Source: UBA493 sp035655435
GTDB taxonomy: Archaea; Iainarchaeota; Iainarchaeia; Iainarchaeales; Iainarchaeaceae
Assembly: GCA_035655435.1 (NCBI GenBank)
Contig: DASRUN010000023.1
Coordinates: 1-64,000 of the forward strand
Length of the DNA: 64,000 bases
Reading direction: 5' to 3'
Shown here: piece after piece, positions 35,943-44,194 of the stretch
Position numbering within the stretch: position 1 is the first letter of the stretch
Layout: each line of letters begins with the position of its first letter
Position numbers and translations under genes: made by a program
The notes under the pieces: model-generated
Seen by the model: only the letters and a program-made list of their open reading frames with translations
Told to the model about the DNA's origin: nothing
Database searches by the model: none

Positions 35943-36962
35943 ATGCCGGAAGGTCATAACCCGCGGAAGCCACCAAAAGAAGAAGCTCAAAGAGTGCCTC
36001 GAAAAGATGGTTCTGAAGACCAATATTTTGTAAATGCCGAGACAGTACGTCAAGGGATAGCGGCTCAAAATAGAAAGCATGAAAAAGAAAGAGTTCACAT
36101 GCAGCAACAACACGCAGAAGAAATTTCGAAACTTAGAGCAGCACAACCGCAGTCAAGAAGAAAGTTTTTGTATAGATTGGGGGATGCGGGTCTCGGAGCT
36201 TTTATAGGATACGAGCTATCTCGTATTTTTGGAGTGGGAAAAAAGAAGGCGATAAAAGAAGCTGATAAAAGAACACGGGCTGAAAATGTTACTACGCATA
36301 ATCAGGGCATTATAGATGCATTTCAGGCAAATCAGCCTGTGTTTGAGAAACTTGTGACCATGCCAGGGGAACATGGAGGAGTCATTTATTTTGATGGCCG
36401 CGAAGGAAAAATAAAAATTCGTTTTGCTGAAGAAATGGGCATTAAATCGGATTTGAATCTTTTGCTTTCTCAGATTAATAGTGGGGATTTGAGACAAGTT
36501 GATCTAAATCTGTACTCGATGTTTGGGGGTGCTTTTGAAAAGCATGCTGTATCTAATGGACATGATGCAAAAAAAGTGCATGACTATATTGAGAAATTTA
36601 AATTGAGAATCTATATGGCGCAGAATGCGAAAGAAAAGCCGCTGCTTTCTGATGCAGAAAAAAAGGAATACTCTTCGGTTCTTCACTATATTGAATATCT
36701 GCGGGACGTTAGTTTTCCTATTTCAGGTTTAAATGAGGCCGCTGCAGAAATTAATCAACATACAGATGCAACTGCTATTGGAATTCTTCGTATACATCCT
36801 TACGGGACCGGGCAGACTAAAGCGGATGCAGAAACTACAATTGAGGGTTTTCCGATTTTTGTTGTCTCAAAAGAGCCGAACAGTCAAAACATTCGACTCA
36901 CTGGTATTTTTAGTTCTTCTACTCCGCAACATCCTTTTCCTTCAGTAACTCTTGAGAAGTAA
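35943..36962 (+). CDS. Protein of unknown function with an internal twin-arginine-like motif
   Basis: ATG at 35943 gives 339 residues; upstream in-frame codons give an unrelated leader. The N-terminal ~65 residues are charged, partly coiled-coil and rich in Gln, Glu and Arg. Then comes SRRKFLYRLGDAGLGAFIGYEL, which fits the Tat consensus (SRRxFL plus a hydrophobic stretch) although it is far from the N-terminus. The remaining ~240 residues are alpha/beta with no named domain. If the hydrophobic stretch inserts, the C-terminal region would be outside. No relatives are recognised. Confidence 0.65.
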   Translation: MPEGHNPRKPPKEEAQRVPRKDGSEDQYFVNAETVRQGIAAQNRKHEKERVHMQQQHAEEISKLRAAQPQSRRKFLYRLGDAGLGAFIGYELSRIFGVGKKKAIKEADKRTRAENVTTHNQGIIDAFQANQPVFEKLVTMPGEHGGVIYFDGREGKIKIRFAEEMGIKSDLNLLLSQINSGDLRQVDLNLYSMFGGAFEKHAVSNGHDAKKVHDYIEKFKLRIYMAQNAKEKPLLSDAEKKEYSSVLHYIEYLRDVSFPISGLNEAAAEINQHTDATAIGILRIHPYGTGQTKADAETTIEGFPIFVVSKEPNSQNIRLTGIFSSSTPQHPFPSVTLEK

Positions 36963-36996
36963 AACCTTAAATAATTCAAATCCCATTGGAGTTATT

Positions 36997-37902
36997 ATGT
37001 TCGATATTTTCAACCAGGTTCAAGAACCCCCGCAGGATGACGCGGTTTATTCGAATGAAAAGAAAATTCCTGTTGGAAATGTTTTTGTTATTTCCGTTGG
37101 CGGAAGCTTAATTGTAAACGAAACTCCAAACCCTGAAATGTTGCAAAAAATTGCCAATGCTGTTTCCTCGCTACATGATTCGGGTAAGAAGATTGTTCTT
37201 GTTGTAGGGGGAGGAAAAACAGCAAGGAATTATGTAGAAGCTTTTGGTTCTTTGAATAATTTTGAAAAAGATTTGTTAGGAATACAGATTACGCGCGCAA
37301 ACGCTTTTCTTCTTGCTTCTTACATTCCCAACGCGCATAAAGAAGTGCTTTCTGAAATCACTCATGCAAAATCAATTTTGGATTCCGGAAAAATTCCCGT
37401 GTTTGGAGGGTTAATGCCTTTTTTCACAACCGATGCCGTAGGCGCATTACTCGCAGAATATCTTGGGGGTTCTTTCATAAACCTCACTAATGTTGCCGGC
37501 ATTTATAATGCAGATCCAAAAGAATTTGCCGAAGCAAAGAGGTTTGATGAAATAAGCTATTCAAGATTGGTTTCAATGATTTCTGATGTCGGTTCAATGC
37601 CGGGCCAGAATGTTGTTCTGGATCTTGCTTGTTGTATGATTTTGCAAAGGAGTAGAATTCCTGCTGTTGTTCTTGATGGAAATGATACCGATAATTTTTC
37701 TAATTATATAAGGGGTTTTTCTTTTGTTGGAACTGTTATAAAAGAAAATGCACAGGAAGAAATCAGTAGCGAGGAAATCGAGGAACTAATGCCTAAAAAA
37801 AAGCCTCGCAAAAAGAAAAAATCAAACGCTTCTGAAAAAATCAAAGTTTATCGCGACGACGAACCATTCAGCGCTAGAGATATTAATAATTTGAAGCTTT
37901 AA
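36997..37902 (+). CDS. pyrH: UMP kinase-like amino acid kinase family protein with basic C-terminal tail
   Basis: ATG at 36997 is used; the longer frame overlaps the upstream gene. The 301-residue protein contains the amino-acid kinase fold of archaeal UMP kinase: VFVISVGGSLIV, KIVLVVGGGKTARNYVEAF, FFTTDAVGALLAEYLGG and INLTNVAGIYNADPKEF. It would phosphorylate UMP to UDP. Archaeal enzymes are ~225 residues. This one has about 28 extra N-terminal residues and a ~45-residue tail containing PKKKPRKKKKS and ending in acidic/polar residues. Confidence 0.8.
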   Translation: MFDIFNQVQEPPQDDAVYSNEKKIPVGNVFVISVGGSLIVNETPNPEMLQKIANAVSSLHDSGKKIVLVVGGGKTARNYVEAFGSLNNFEKDLLGIQITRANAFLLASYIPNAHKEVLSEITHAKSILDSGKIPVFGGLMPFFTTDAVGALLAEYLGGSFINLTNVAGIYNADPKEFAEAKRFDEISYSRLVSMISDVGSMPGQNVVLDLACCMILQRSRIPAVVLDGNDTDNFSNYIRGFSFVGTVIKENAQEEISSEEIEELMPKKKPRKKKKSNASEKIKVYRDDEPFSARDINNLKL

Positions 37903-37904
37903 AT

Positions 37905-38468
37905 TTATTCTATTTTTTCTTTTAATATGTTAGCGACATTCAAAACAAGATGTGTCTCATCAGGTGTAGTTGTTGTAAATCCCGTCTTGGTTTTTATCAA
38001 AACATTTCTTGTTTTTGTTATTACAAATTCATGAGGTGGAATATTGACAAATTCTGCCGGATCTTCACGAAACTTTCTTACACCTAAGTAGTTTGATTGT
38101 TTGGCATACTCTTTGAGGTGCTCTTCACTAGCAAATGTAATGGGGTTTCTTATATCTGTGAAAATTTTTAATAATGCACTTTTTACTTGGGGTTCAACTT
38201 CAGCTCTTCTCTGCGTGTTGCCTTGCATTCCAAAAATTTCCGTTCCCTTTAGGCTAGTTTTCACTAAATATGTTCTGGTTCTTCCTCCACGAAATTTTGC
38301 TCTAAGAAAAAATGTTGCACCGTTTTTGTGTGGAGGCCCCCTCTTAGTCCCAAACCATTCAAAATCGTTCACTATCACTCTTTTTGCAGGACGAGGTTTT
38401 GCCGAACTTCCTCCTTCATTTTTTTGGGAAAATAAGACTAATCGTCTTCGTTCAATTCCAATTACCAT
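37905..38468 (-). CDS. Basic protein of unknown function
   Basis: The 187-residue protein is basic in its N-terminal half (RGGRTRTYLVKTSLKGTEIFG) with a helical centre. The segment NDFEWFGTKRG resembles DWEWFGSRLK in the frameshifted gene at 23007-23634, so the two may share a domain. No cysteine, signal or membrane segment is present. It starts 10 bases downstream of dph2 on the same strand, suggesting cotranscription. Confidence 0.65.
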   Translation of the reverse strand: MVIGIERRRLVLFSQKNEGGSSAKPRPAKRVIVNDFEWFGTKRGPPHKNGATFFLRAKFRGGRTRTYLVKTSLKGTEIFGMQGNTQRRAEVEPQVKSALLKIFTDIRNPITFASEEHLKEYAKQSNYLGVRKFREDPAEFVNIPPHEFVITKTRNVLIKTKTGFTTTTPDETHLVLNVANILKEKIE

Positions 38469-38478
38469 TCAAATCACT

Positions 38479-39489
38479 CTAATGCATAAACTCATCGGGC
38501 TTCCAGTCTTCCCATTTCTTTTCGCCCAATGCTATTAGGCATTCTGTGGGATTTATAATTAACGTTTTCCAATTATCAGCATCATCCAATACAATCCTGT
38601 TGCAGGCAGTATTCACTAAGCAATCAAATCCCGTTCCCAGCATATACGATTCGTTCACAAGATCCATTTCAAGCAAATATGCTTTTTTTCCGTGTTTTTC
38701 AATTGCCTTTTTGATTTCAAGTGCTTTTTGGAATTGCCTTTGTCCTGATTTTACCGTAACAATTATCCCGAATTTTTTTGCTTCTGAAGCTCTTGCAATC
38801 GCCCCAAATCTTTTTCTCATAAAGCGATCGCGGTTCTTTTCCGATATTTCTTCCACAGTTCCGTGTAATGGGTTAACAACAATTACTGGTTTTTCCGTGG
38901 AAAAAACCAATCCTTGCGGATGAAAATAACCATCGCCAAAGTAAACATTTGCCTGTACACTTGGTTGAATTGTTTCAACAACAGTATAATTGCATCCAAG
39001 CACTTGTCCTTCGGAAGCAATTCTGCGCGACCCTTCCCCGGTATAAGAATTGATTTTGTGTTTTGATAATTCTTTTTTGATTTCCGGGAGAAAGTTTTTG
39101 TATTGTGTATTTGCTATGAGTGAAATCGAATTCACTTTTCTTTTTTCCAATTCTTGCACCAATTTTTGAATATTTTTTCGAAGTTCTGTTGCTGACATTT
39201 TGTATTCGCACGGAACATAAAAAATATTTTTGTGTTTATGAATAACCGCATGCCCAATATGGATTACTGCATCAGCGTTCAGTACTTTCATGTCATTTAA
39301 TGGAAGGTCGCATGCTCCGTAGCATGGGTCCATTTTCATGAAAATGTTTTCCGTGCTCGCACTTAATTCATCCAGGATGAATTGTGTTTTGTCTTTGAGT
39401 CCTTCGGGGATTTGTACTATTACTGTTTTGGCGTTGGTTTCTTTTAAGAATTTTTTTGCCCCGGAGAGATCCACAATTAGTTCAGGCAT
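38479..39489 (-). CDS. dph2: Diphthamide synthase, 2-(3-amino-3-carboxypropyl)histidine synthase (Dph2)
   Basis: The 336-residue protein has VIVQIPEGLKDK, MDPCYGACDLPLNDM, VLGCNYTVVE and FDCLVNTACNRI. The three cysteines bind the 4Fe-4S cluster of the noncanonical radical-SAM enzyme. It makes the first step of diphthamide on elongation factor 2, using SAM. Length fits the archaeal homodimeric Dph2. It is downstream of L10e on the same strand with 16 bases between them. Confidence 0.95.
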   Translation of the reverse strand: MPELIVDLSGAKKFLKETNAKTVIVQIPEGLKDKTQFILDELSASTENIFMKMDPCYGACDLPLNDMKVLNADAVIHIGHAVIHKHKNIFYVPCEYKMSATELRKNIQKLVQELEKRKVNSISLIANTQYKNFLPEIKKELSKHKINSYTGEGSRRIASEGQVLGCNYTVVETIQPSVQANVYFGDGYFHPQGLVFSTEKPVIVVNPLHGTVEEISEKNRDRFMRKRFGAIARASEAKKFGIIVTVKSGQRQFQKALEIKKAIEKHGKKAYLLEMDLVNESYMLGTGFDCLVNTACNRIVLDDADNWKTLIINPTECLIALGEKKWEDWKPDEFMH

Positions 39490-39505
39490 AATTAGAATTC
39501 AAATT

Positions 39506-40255
39506 TTATTTTTTCTTGGCGTCTTTTTTATCGTCTTTCTTTTCAGCTGCTTTTACCGGTTCTTTTCCTTTTGCACCGGCTTTTGCATCTTCTTTCTTGT
39601 CGCCTTTCTTTGCTTCAGGAGCTGCTGCTGCTTCAGGAGTTGCCGCTGCTTCCGCGGCGGCTTTTTCCTCTTCCTCTGTTCTCATGTCTCTTGTTTTTGT
39701 CGGCTTTGTTCCGATGCTTTCAACATCGTGATGAACTTTAACCAAAATATCACAAGCCAATCTTGAGTTTGACAACAGCATTGCTTTTGTCGCTTTTTTA
39801 ATGTCCTTTTCCATGATAAGTACTGAAAGTATAATTTGTCCGTCTCTTACTCTTGCGGCTCTTCCTACCGCTTTTCCAAAACAATGACTCATTCCTTTTG
39901 AAACACGATCCGCTCCGGCTCCCTGTGCTTGTTTGTTTTCGCGGAGTATATGATGCGGGTAAATTCTGACTTTGATGAAAAACTCGTCTTTGCCTACATC
40001 CTTGATTAATCTTCTGTTAACAATTAGTCTTGCGCTTTCAATTGCATTATCTCTTATTTGCATTCCTAGCGGTCCGCATTGTACGCAAAGGTCAAGAACG
40101 GTATCAAATTCTTTTAATCCGTTTCCCATGTTCCATTGTCTTGTTTTTAATCCGGGAACTGCGCCAATATAATCGCGATTCTGCACTCTGATTGCGTGCC
40201 TTGTATATGGCCTATCTTTTGTGCTGCTATAACAGCGTCCAGGTCTCAAACCCAT
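39506..40255 (-). CDS. rpl10e: Large ribosomal subunit protein L10e with long charged C-terminal tail
   Basis: The first ~175 residues match archaeal L10e (L16 family): MGLRPGRCYSSTKDRPYTRHAIRVQNRDYIGAVPG, then QCGPLGMQIRDNAIESARLIVNRRL and the region following PHHILRENKQAQGAGADRVSKGM. The protein continues for ~75 more residues of Ala, Glu, Lys and Asp with no fold expected (EEEEKAAAEAAATPEAAAAPE and then lysine-rich). Typical archaeal L10e ends before that point. The first of three minus-strand genes, it may use a TATA-like box at ~40327-40337. Confidence 0.93.
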   Translation of the reverse strand: MGLRPGRCYSSTKDRPYTRHAIRVQNRDYIGAVPGLKTRQWNMGNGLKEFDTVLDLCVQCGPLGMQIRDNAIESARLIVNRRLIKDVGKDEFFIKVRIYPHHILRENKQAQGAGADRVSKGMSHCFGKAVGRAARVRDGQIILSVLIMEKDIKKATKAMLLSNSRLACDILVKVHHDVESIGTKPTKTRDMRTEEEEKAAAEAAATPEAAAAPEAKKGDKKEDAKAGAKGKEPVKAAEKKDDKKDAKKK

Positions 40256-40340
40256 GTAAAATCCCTTAAAAAGTGAAAAAACAGTTAGAAACCGGCTTTT
40301 CTTTATTATAATCTCATTTAGAATCTTTTAAAAAGCTTTG

Positions 40341-40422
40341 TTCCGGCGGAGACGTCCGGGCGAGACCTCTGTCTTCTCTTCGGGATGGACAGATCGTGTT
40401 TCGCTTCGGAGGGGGTTAGCCC
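40341..40422. ncRNA. Candidate GC-rich structured RNA, strand uncertain
   Basis: About 80 bases of clearly GC-rich sequence interrupt an AT-rich region. They form a long imperfect hairpin from TCCGGGCGA (40355) to TCGCTTCGGA (40410), capped by CTGTC...GACAG. A plus-strand TATA-like TTTTAAAAAG at 40327-40336 would start transcription near 40355, exactly at the hairpin base. On the minus strand the loop reads CCATCCCGAA preceded by GAAACAC, strikingly like 5S rRNA loop C, but helices I, IV and V of 5S cannot be formed. No family is assigned. Confidence 0.35.
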
Positions 40423-40423
40423 A

Positions 40424-41083
40424 TTATTCGTGCGGATCCTGGCCAACCGCAATTTGCGCTAATCTGTTGAAAATTCCATATAATTTCGGTCTCTCGTATT
40501 TTGCAGAGAAACTTTCCATGAATTTTCTTGCCGCTCTGTTGGAATGATAATTTATTGCCTGTTCAGGATTTTTGAATTTTTGGAACATTGGGTGTTGTGC
40601 AAAGCTTGGATCTTTTTCAAGGATGTCTTTGAACCATTCTCTGAAATAAAATTCAATATCTCTTGATCCACGAATTTGTCCATGTTCTATTCCTTCCAAC
40701 ACAATCATGTAAATTCCCGAGAGTTCTCTATCCTGATTCCCGCGGAGATTATCATCGCAGAGTTTTTTTAGTTCATTTATTTCCAATTTTATATTTTCTC
40801 TTGTTCTGATTTTAAGTTCTGTTTCCGCGTGGTTAACTGGATTTGGAGATTTTTGTCTTACTCCCTCACTGCTTCCATAAGATCTAATTCTCTGCATTGC
40901 CTGTTGCATTCTGCTTCCGAGTCCCGGGCGATTTTGATTTCCGGAAAATCTGTTTCTTTGTTGAAATACGTTAGCTGGAGGTCTTTGTTGTTGGTGTGTT
41001 TGCATTCTTGGTTTAGCACTTCCCGGAAAATGAAAACCCCCAAACAATCCGGGTTTCCTGGGCATTGGTCTTCTTTGTTGCAT
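40424..41083 (-). CDS. RNA-binding-like basic protein of unknown function
   Basis: The 219-residue protein has a disordered N-terminal third rich in Gln, Arg, Pro and Gly (QQRRPMPRKPG and so on) and a helical C-terminal two thirds (ENIKLEINELKKLC, IMVLEGIEHGQIRG region, FREWFKDILEKDPSF). No family is recognised; the composition suggests nucleic-acid binding. It is divergent from the 42-residue gene at 41182 and lies 1-2 bases upstream of the GC-rich segment. Confidence 0.65.
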   Translation of the reverse strand: MQQRRPMPRKPGLFGGFHFPGSAKPRMQTHQQQRPPANVFQQRNRFSGNQNRPGLGSRMQQAMQRIRSYGSSEGVRQKSPNPVNHAETELKIRTRENIKLEINELKKLCDDNLRGNQDRELSGIYMIVLEGIEHGQIRGSRDIEFYFREWFKDILEKDPSFAQHPMFQKFKNPEQAINYHSNRAARKFMESFSAKYERPKLYGIFNRLAQIAVGQDPHE

Positions 41084-41118
41084 GCATTAATTACGCTCTT
41101 TTTGTTTAAAACATTAGC

Positions 41119-41175
41119 TTTATATATGGCTTTTGCGTTCGTTATGTTGAAAATTTTTATTTTTCCGAGGTGAAA
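41119..41175 (+). promoter_or_regulatory. Promoter and ribosome-binding site of the 42-residue gene
   Basis: TTTATATATGG at 41120-41130 is a good archaeal TATA box, predicting a start near 41150. GAGGTG at 41167-41172 lies nine bases before the ATG at 41182. Both signals are close to consensus, so the short reading frame is likely to be a real gene. Confidence 0.6.
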
Positions 41176-41181
41176 AACGCT

Positions 41182-41310
41182 ATGGGACTTGATTTGAAAA
41201 GTATAGGCAAAACATTGGAGAAGCTCGGTTTGAAGCTCGAAAAACAGGCTAAAGTGACAAAAAGCCCGTCCAAACCGGCAAGAAAGAAAGCCAAGAAAAA
41301 AAGAAAATAA
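41182..41310 (+). CDS. Small basic protein (42 residues) of unknown function
   Basis: The frame starts MGLDLKSIGKTLEKLGLKLE, a short amphipathic helix, and ends with a strongly basic tail KPARKKAKKKRK. A TATA box, a GAGGTG ribosome-binding site and a following hairpin terminator bracket it precisely, which supports expression. It could bind nucleic acid or ribosomes; no family is recognised. Confidence 0.7.
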   Translation: MGLDLKSIGKTLEKLGLKLEKQAKVTKSPSKPARKKAKKKRK

Positions 41311-41335
41311 ATATTTGGCATTTGCATAATTACTC

Positions 41336-41375
41336 TTTTTTAGTGCCGTTTTTCGGCACTAAAAACTATTTTTAT
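41336..41375. terminator. Hairpin terminator between convergent genes
   Basis: Perfect arms TTTTTAGTGCCG (41337-41348) and CGGCACTAAAAA (41354-41365) enclose a five-T loop, followed on the plus strand by CTATTTTTATTTTTA. The symmetry gives T-runs in both directions, so it can serve both the plus-strand small gene and the minus-strand 41459 gene. Confidence 0.75.
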
Positions 41376-41458
41376 TTTTATAATTCGGTTTTTTGGTTGT
41401 TGAAGCTCCGGTTAAACTTTTACCGGCGCGACGAATGCATGGAAAACTTTGTGTGAGT

Positions 41459-44194
41459 TCAGTTATATTCGCTTGTTGTTATCGTGCCGGTTGCAGAAAC
41501 AGTTGTCGGATCTCCAAGATGGAGTAGGATTCCGTTGATCCAATTGTTCTTATTGTATGCCGTGATGCAGCCCGGATTTGAGGATTCCCAATCAGGCGTT
41601 GACCAATCATAGCCATAATGGTATTGTGGATATGCATTGTAACCAATTGCAACGGAGGATGAAATGCATATCTTGACAGTTTTCGACGGGGGAATGTCAA
41701 GTATTTTATAGCCGTACTCGCCCCCTGTTCCAGATGTGTCAAAAGTTTTGGAATCTCCCTGCCAGTTCATTGCACTTATGTTGGAACCAAGTGTTTGTTC
41801 ATGCGAAGTGTACTCGGGTTTCTGGTCGGTTGGCGTGTAGGTACAGCTCTGTGATTCATTTTTTGTTGTGGCCGGCTTATTTGTTGTGGTTCCGCAGTTA
41901 CTTGCATCAGTGCATGTGCGGGTGTCGGTTCTTGTTTGGGTTGCGCTTTCCTGGCACGATCCAAAGCTTCCCGTAATCCAGTCTCCGCAGCTCCAGTTTT
42001 CTGTGCAGGAAGGTGTGGATTCGCATGTCTGGGTTATTGCAGGTTTGCTTGTTGTTGTGTCGCAATTAGCAGAATCTGTGCATGTTCTTGTCTGCTGCCC
42101 GTTAGAACAGCTTCCCCAGTTTCCGCAGCTCCAGCTTTCAGTGCATGCAGGCGTCGCGGTTACCAAAACTTCAAATTCTTTGCTGAGACCCGTTGCATCG
42201 GTTATGATCAAAGTCAGTGTAATTCCAATGTCGGTTTTGAGCGTGTTATTCCACGTATCTTTTGGAAGTGTTATTGTACATCCGGTGGTCAGACATGCAG
42301 GGTCCTTTGCGACAAGCTGCGCTGTTAATGCTGTGTTATCTTTTATAGTTACAGATATAGGGAAGGAGACATCTCTTTCCAGCTTGATTTTGATTGCATT
42401 ATTCCTGTCAACTACCAGAGTTGCCGAGGGGTTTCCATCGACAAACACTGTTACAGTAGCAGGGAGATTTGGTGTGCAGTTTCTTGTTTTCGCTTCGCTG
42501 GTGTTGCACGAACTCTCGGAATCGCAAGTTCTCTCTCTTGTCGCTGTCTGCATTCCTCCGCCTTTCCCGTCACCCGAGCAAAAAGCCCATTTCCATTCCC
42601 CCCACTTTGCGCATTGATTGTCGCATGTGGCATTTGCATTTTCCTGCGGTGCGATGTCATTTTCTACTCTGGGAGTTGTGTTGTTCACAGAAACGAGAAT
42701 CTTAAATCCTGTTTCAACATTATTTGTATTTATCGAAATTATTGCACTGGGCGAGGGAGGTGCATTGAGTGTATCATAGCCATCTTGTCCGAACAATGGC
42801 GAAATATCAAACGGATCCGGCAATGGGCCGAATAAATCCCCATAACGGATAGCATCATCCGCGTTGAAAGTATAAGCGCCGGCGTTCGGCGAGAACCTGT
42901 CCGGCGCGAGGTTTACAATGTCCCGCGCCCCATCAGAGATAAAAACATCAGGAACAGAAATAGGTTCCGCCTGCTGGCCGCAGTCAAGCCTCAAATCCCT
43001 TATCAATAATTCAAGGCCGTAATCATTGTACCCGGAATATTTTTCGTTCCGCTGGTTTTCCGGTTTCTTCCTTTCATTTTCAACTTCTTCTATTTTTTCC
43101 GCGCACGCTTTTTGCACCGCATCCATATCCTCATCATCAAGATTCATGTAATCAAAAGGGTTCTGGCGCAGCTCAAATGACACGATGCTCTCGTCCAATT
43201 CCTGTACGCATTCCACGAACACCTTGGCATAATCTTCCCGCGCACTTTTCCTCTCATCATCGTTTGTCGCGGCATCGATTTTCTTCTTTGCCTCAGCAAG
43301 CCGTATTTCGCAAATCGACTTGAAAGTGCCGGCGTATATTTGAGCTAGCCCGTCGCTCTCATACCCGCCGCTAAAAGCATTGGCCCAATCTGCAAACTCT
43401 GAAGAATTGTCAACGAGCTCCGACAGAGCTAATTTGGTGCACTTTAGTATTTCATCCTGCATCTCCCTATACAATTCTATTTTCTTTGCATTGTCAGTTT
43501 CATTTGCTATCTTCTCCTTCAGCCTGTTTATTTTGCCCTCGCACAATTCGCGGAATGCAGTTGACGCGTTGAGGCTGATCTCATCATCATTCTCCCCAAG
43601 CATGCCTATTCGTGTTATGAAAATTGTATCATCAACAAGGTCGCTTAACGCAGTTTGCAGGCATTTGAAATAAATTTCAGTTGCCTTCTCATAAAGCGCA
43701 TCTTTCCTTTCGGGATTTTTTTCCAATCGTGCGGAATCTAGGTAGTATTTGACAAGAGCCTTGCAGTTAGTGTAAACTGCGGTACTAAAAGTTTCGCCTG
43801 CTATTCTGCCGAAAGAATATTCGCCGCGGTTTATGGCTCCGTAAATGTCCGTTCCGGTGCGGCTATATGCCTCATTGTATTCCGCCTCGGTTATCTTTCC
43901 GTCCCTATAGAAATCATCCGTATAAGCAAGGACAAGTTGGAGGCACTTGATCATTGAATCTATCATTTCACCATTTCTTTCATCCAGTTTCATGTCCCCA
44001 GTTGGATTTTTCAGTTCCTCTTCTGTATAAGAGCCGTTCTGGTTGCGCAATGAATCCTCAATCGCCTTACACTCAATTATATGGGTTCGGTACTCGTCAA
44101 CACTCATTGGCGGTACAGATGAACCATTATCCCCCTCAGCATATGCGAACTGCAAGAGGAACAATACAACTGCAAGGATTATGATGCGTTTCAT
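41459..44194 (-). CDS. Large secreted Cys-rich protein with thrombospondin-1-like repeats
   Basis: The 911-residue protein has a signal peptide (MKRIIILAVVLFLLQFAYA). A long helical region (~20-420) follows with repeated units carrying regularly spaced single cysteines (IIECKAIEDSL, MIKCLQLVL, YFKCLQTAL, ILKCTKLAL, FVECVQELD). Next are a low-complexity linker, one divergent and two clear TSP1-like modules (CTESWSCGNWGSCSNGQQ, and SCTENWSCGDW with a partner RTCTDASNC), a beta domain between them and a C-terminal domain. There is no membrane anchor. The 5' half has visibly higher GC and different codons from its neighbours, which suggests transfer. It is coupled to the upstream lipoprotein (4-base overlap). 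An adhesion role is inferred. Confidence 0.82.
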   Translation of the reverse strand: MKRIIILAVVLFLLQFAYAEGDNGSSVPPMSVDEYRTHIIECKAIEDSLRNQNGSYTEEELKNPTGDMKLDERNGEMIDSMIKCLQLVLAYTDDFYRDGKITEAEYNEAYSRTGTDIYGAINRGEYSFGRIAGETFSTAVYTNCKALVKYYLDSARLEKNPERKDALYEKATEIYFKCLQTALSDLVDDTIFITRIGMLGENDDEISLNASTAFRELCEGKINRLKEKIANETDNAKKIELYREMQDEILKCTKLALSELVDNSSEFADWANAFSGGYESDGLAQIYAGTFKSICEIRLAEAKKKIDAATNDDERKSAREDYAKVFVECVQELDESIVSFELRQNPFDYMNLDDEDMDAVQKACAEKIEEVENERKKPENQRNEKYSGYNDYGLELLIRDLRLDCGQQAEPISVPDVFISDGARDIVNLAPDRFSPNAGAYTFNADDAIRYGDLFGPLPDPFDISPLFGQDGYDTLNAPPSPSAIISINTNNVETGFKILVSVNNTTPRVENDIAPQENANATCDNQCAKWGEWKWAFCSGDGKGGGMQTATRERTCDSESSCNTSEAKTRNCTPNLPATVTVFVDGNPSATLVVDRNNAIKIKLERDVSFPISVTIKDNTALTAQLVAKDPACLTTGCTITLPKDTWNNTLKTDIGITLTLIITDATGLSKEFEVLVTATPACTESWSCGNWGSCSNGQQTRTCTDSANCDTTTSKPAITQTCESTPSCTENWSCGDWITGSFGSCQESATQTRTDTRTCTDASNCGTTTNKPATTKNESQSCTYTPTDQKPEYTSHEQTLGSNISAMNWQGDSKTFDTSGTGGEYGYKILDIPPSKTVKICISSSVAIGYNAYPQYHYGYDWSTPDWESSNPGCITAYNKNNWINGILLHLGDPTTVSATGTITTSEYN

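Noticed and set aside
40330..40425. Complete 5S rRNA gene on the minus strand
   Set aside because: The loop C-like motif is good, but helices I, IV and V cannot be formed and the GC-rich part is too short, so only a candidate structured RNA is reported.
41868..42617. A 249-codon plus-strand frame opposite the Cys-rich secreted protein
   Set aside because: It is an antisense shadow of the repeat region; the minus-strand protein has a signal peptide and coherent domains.
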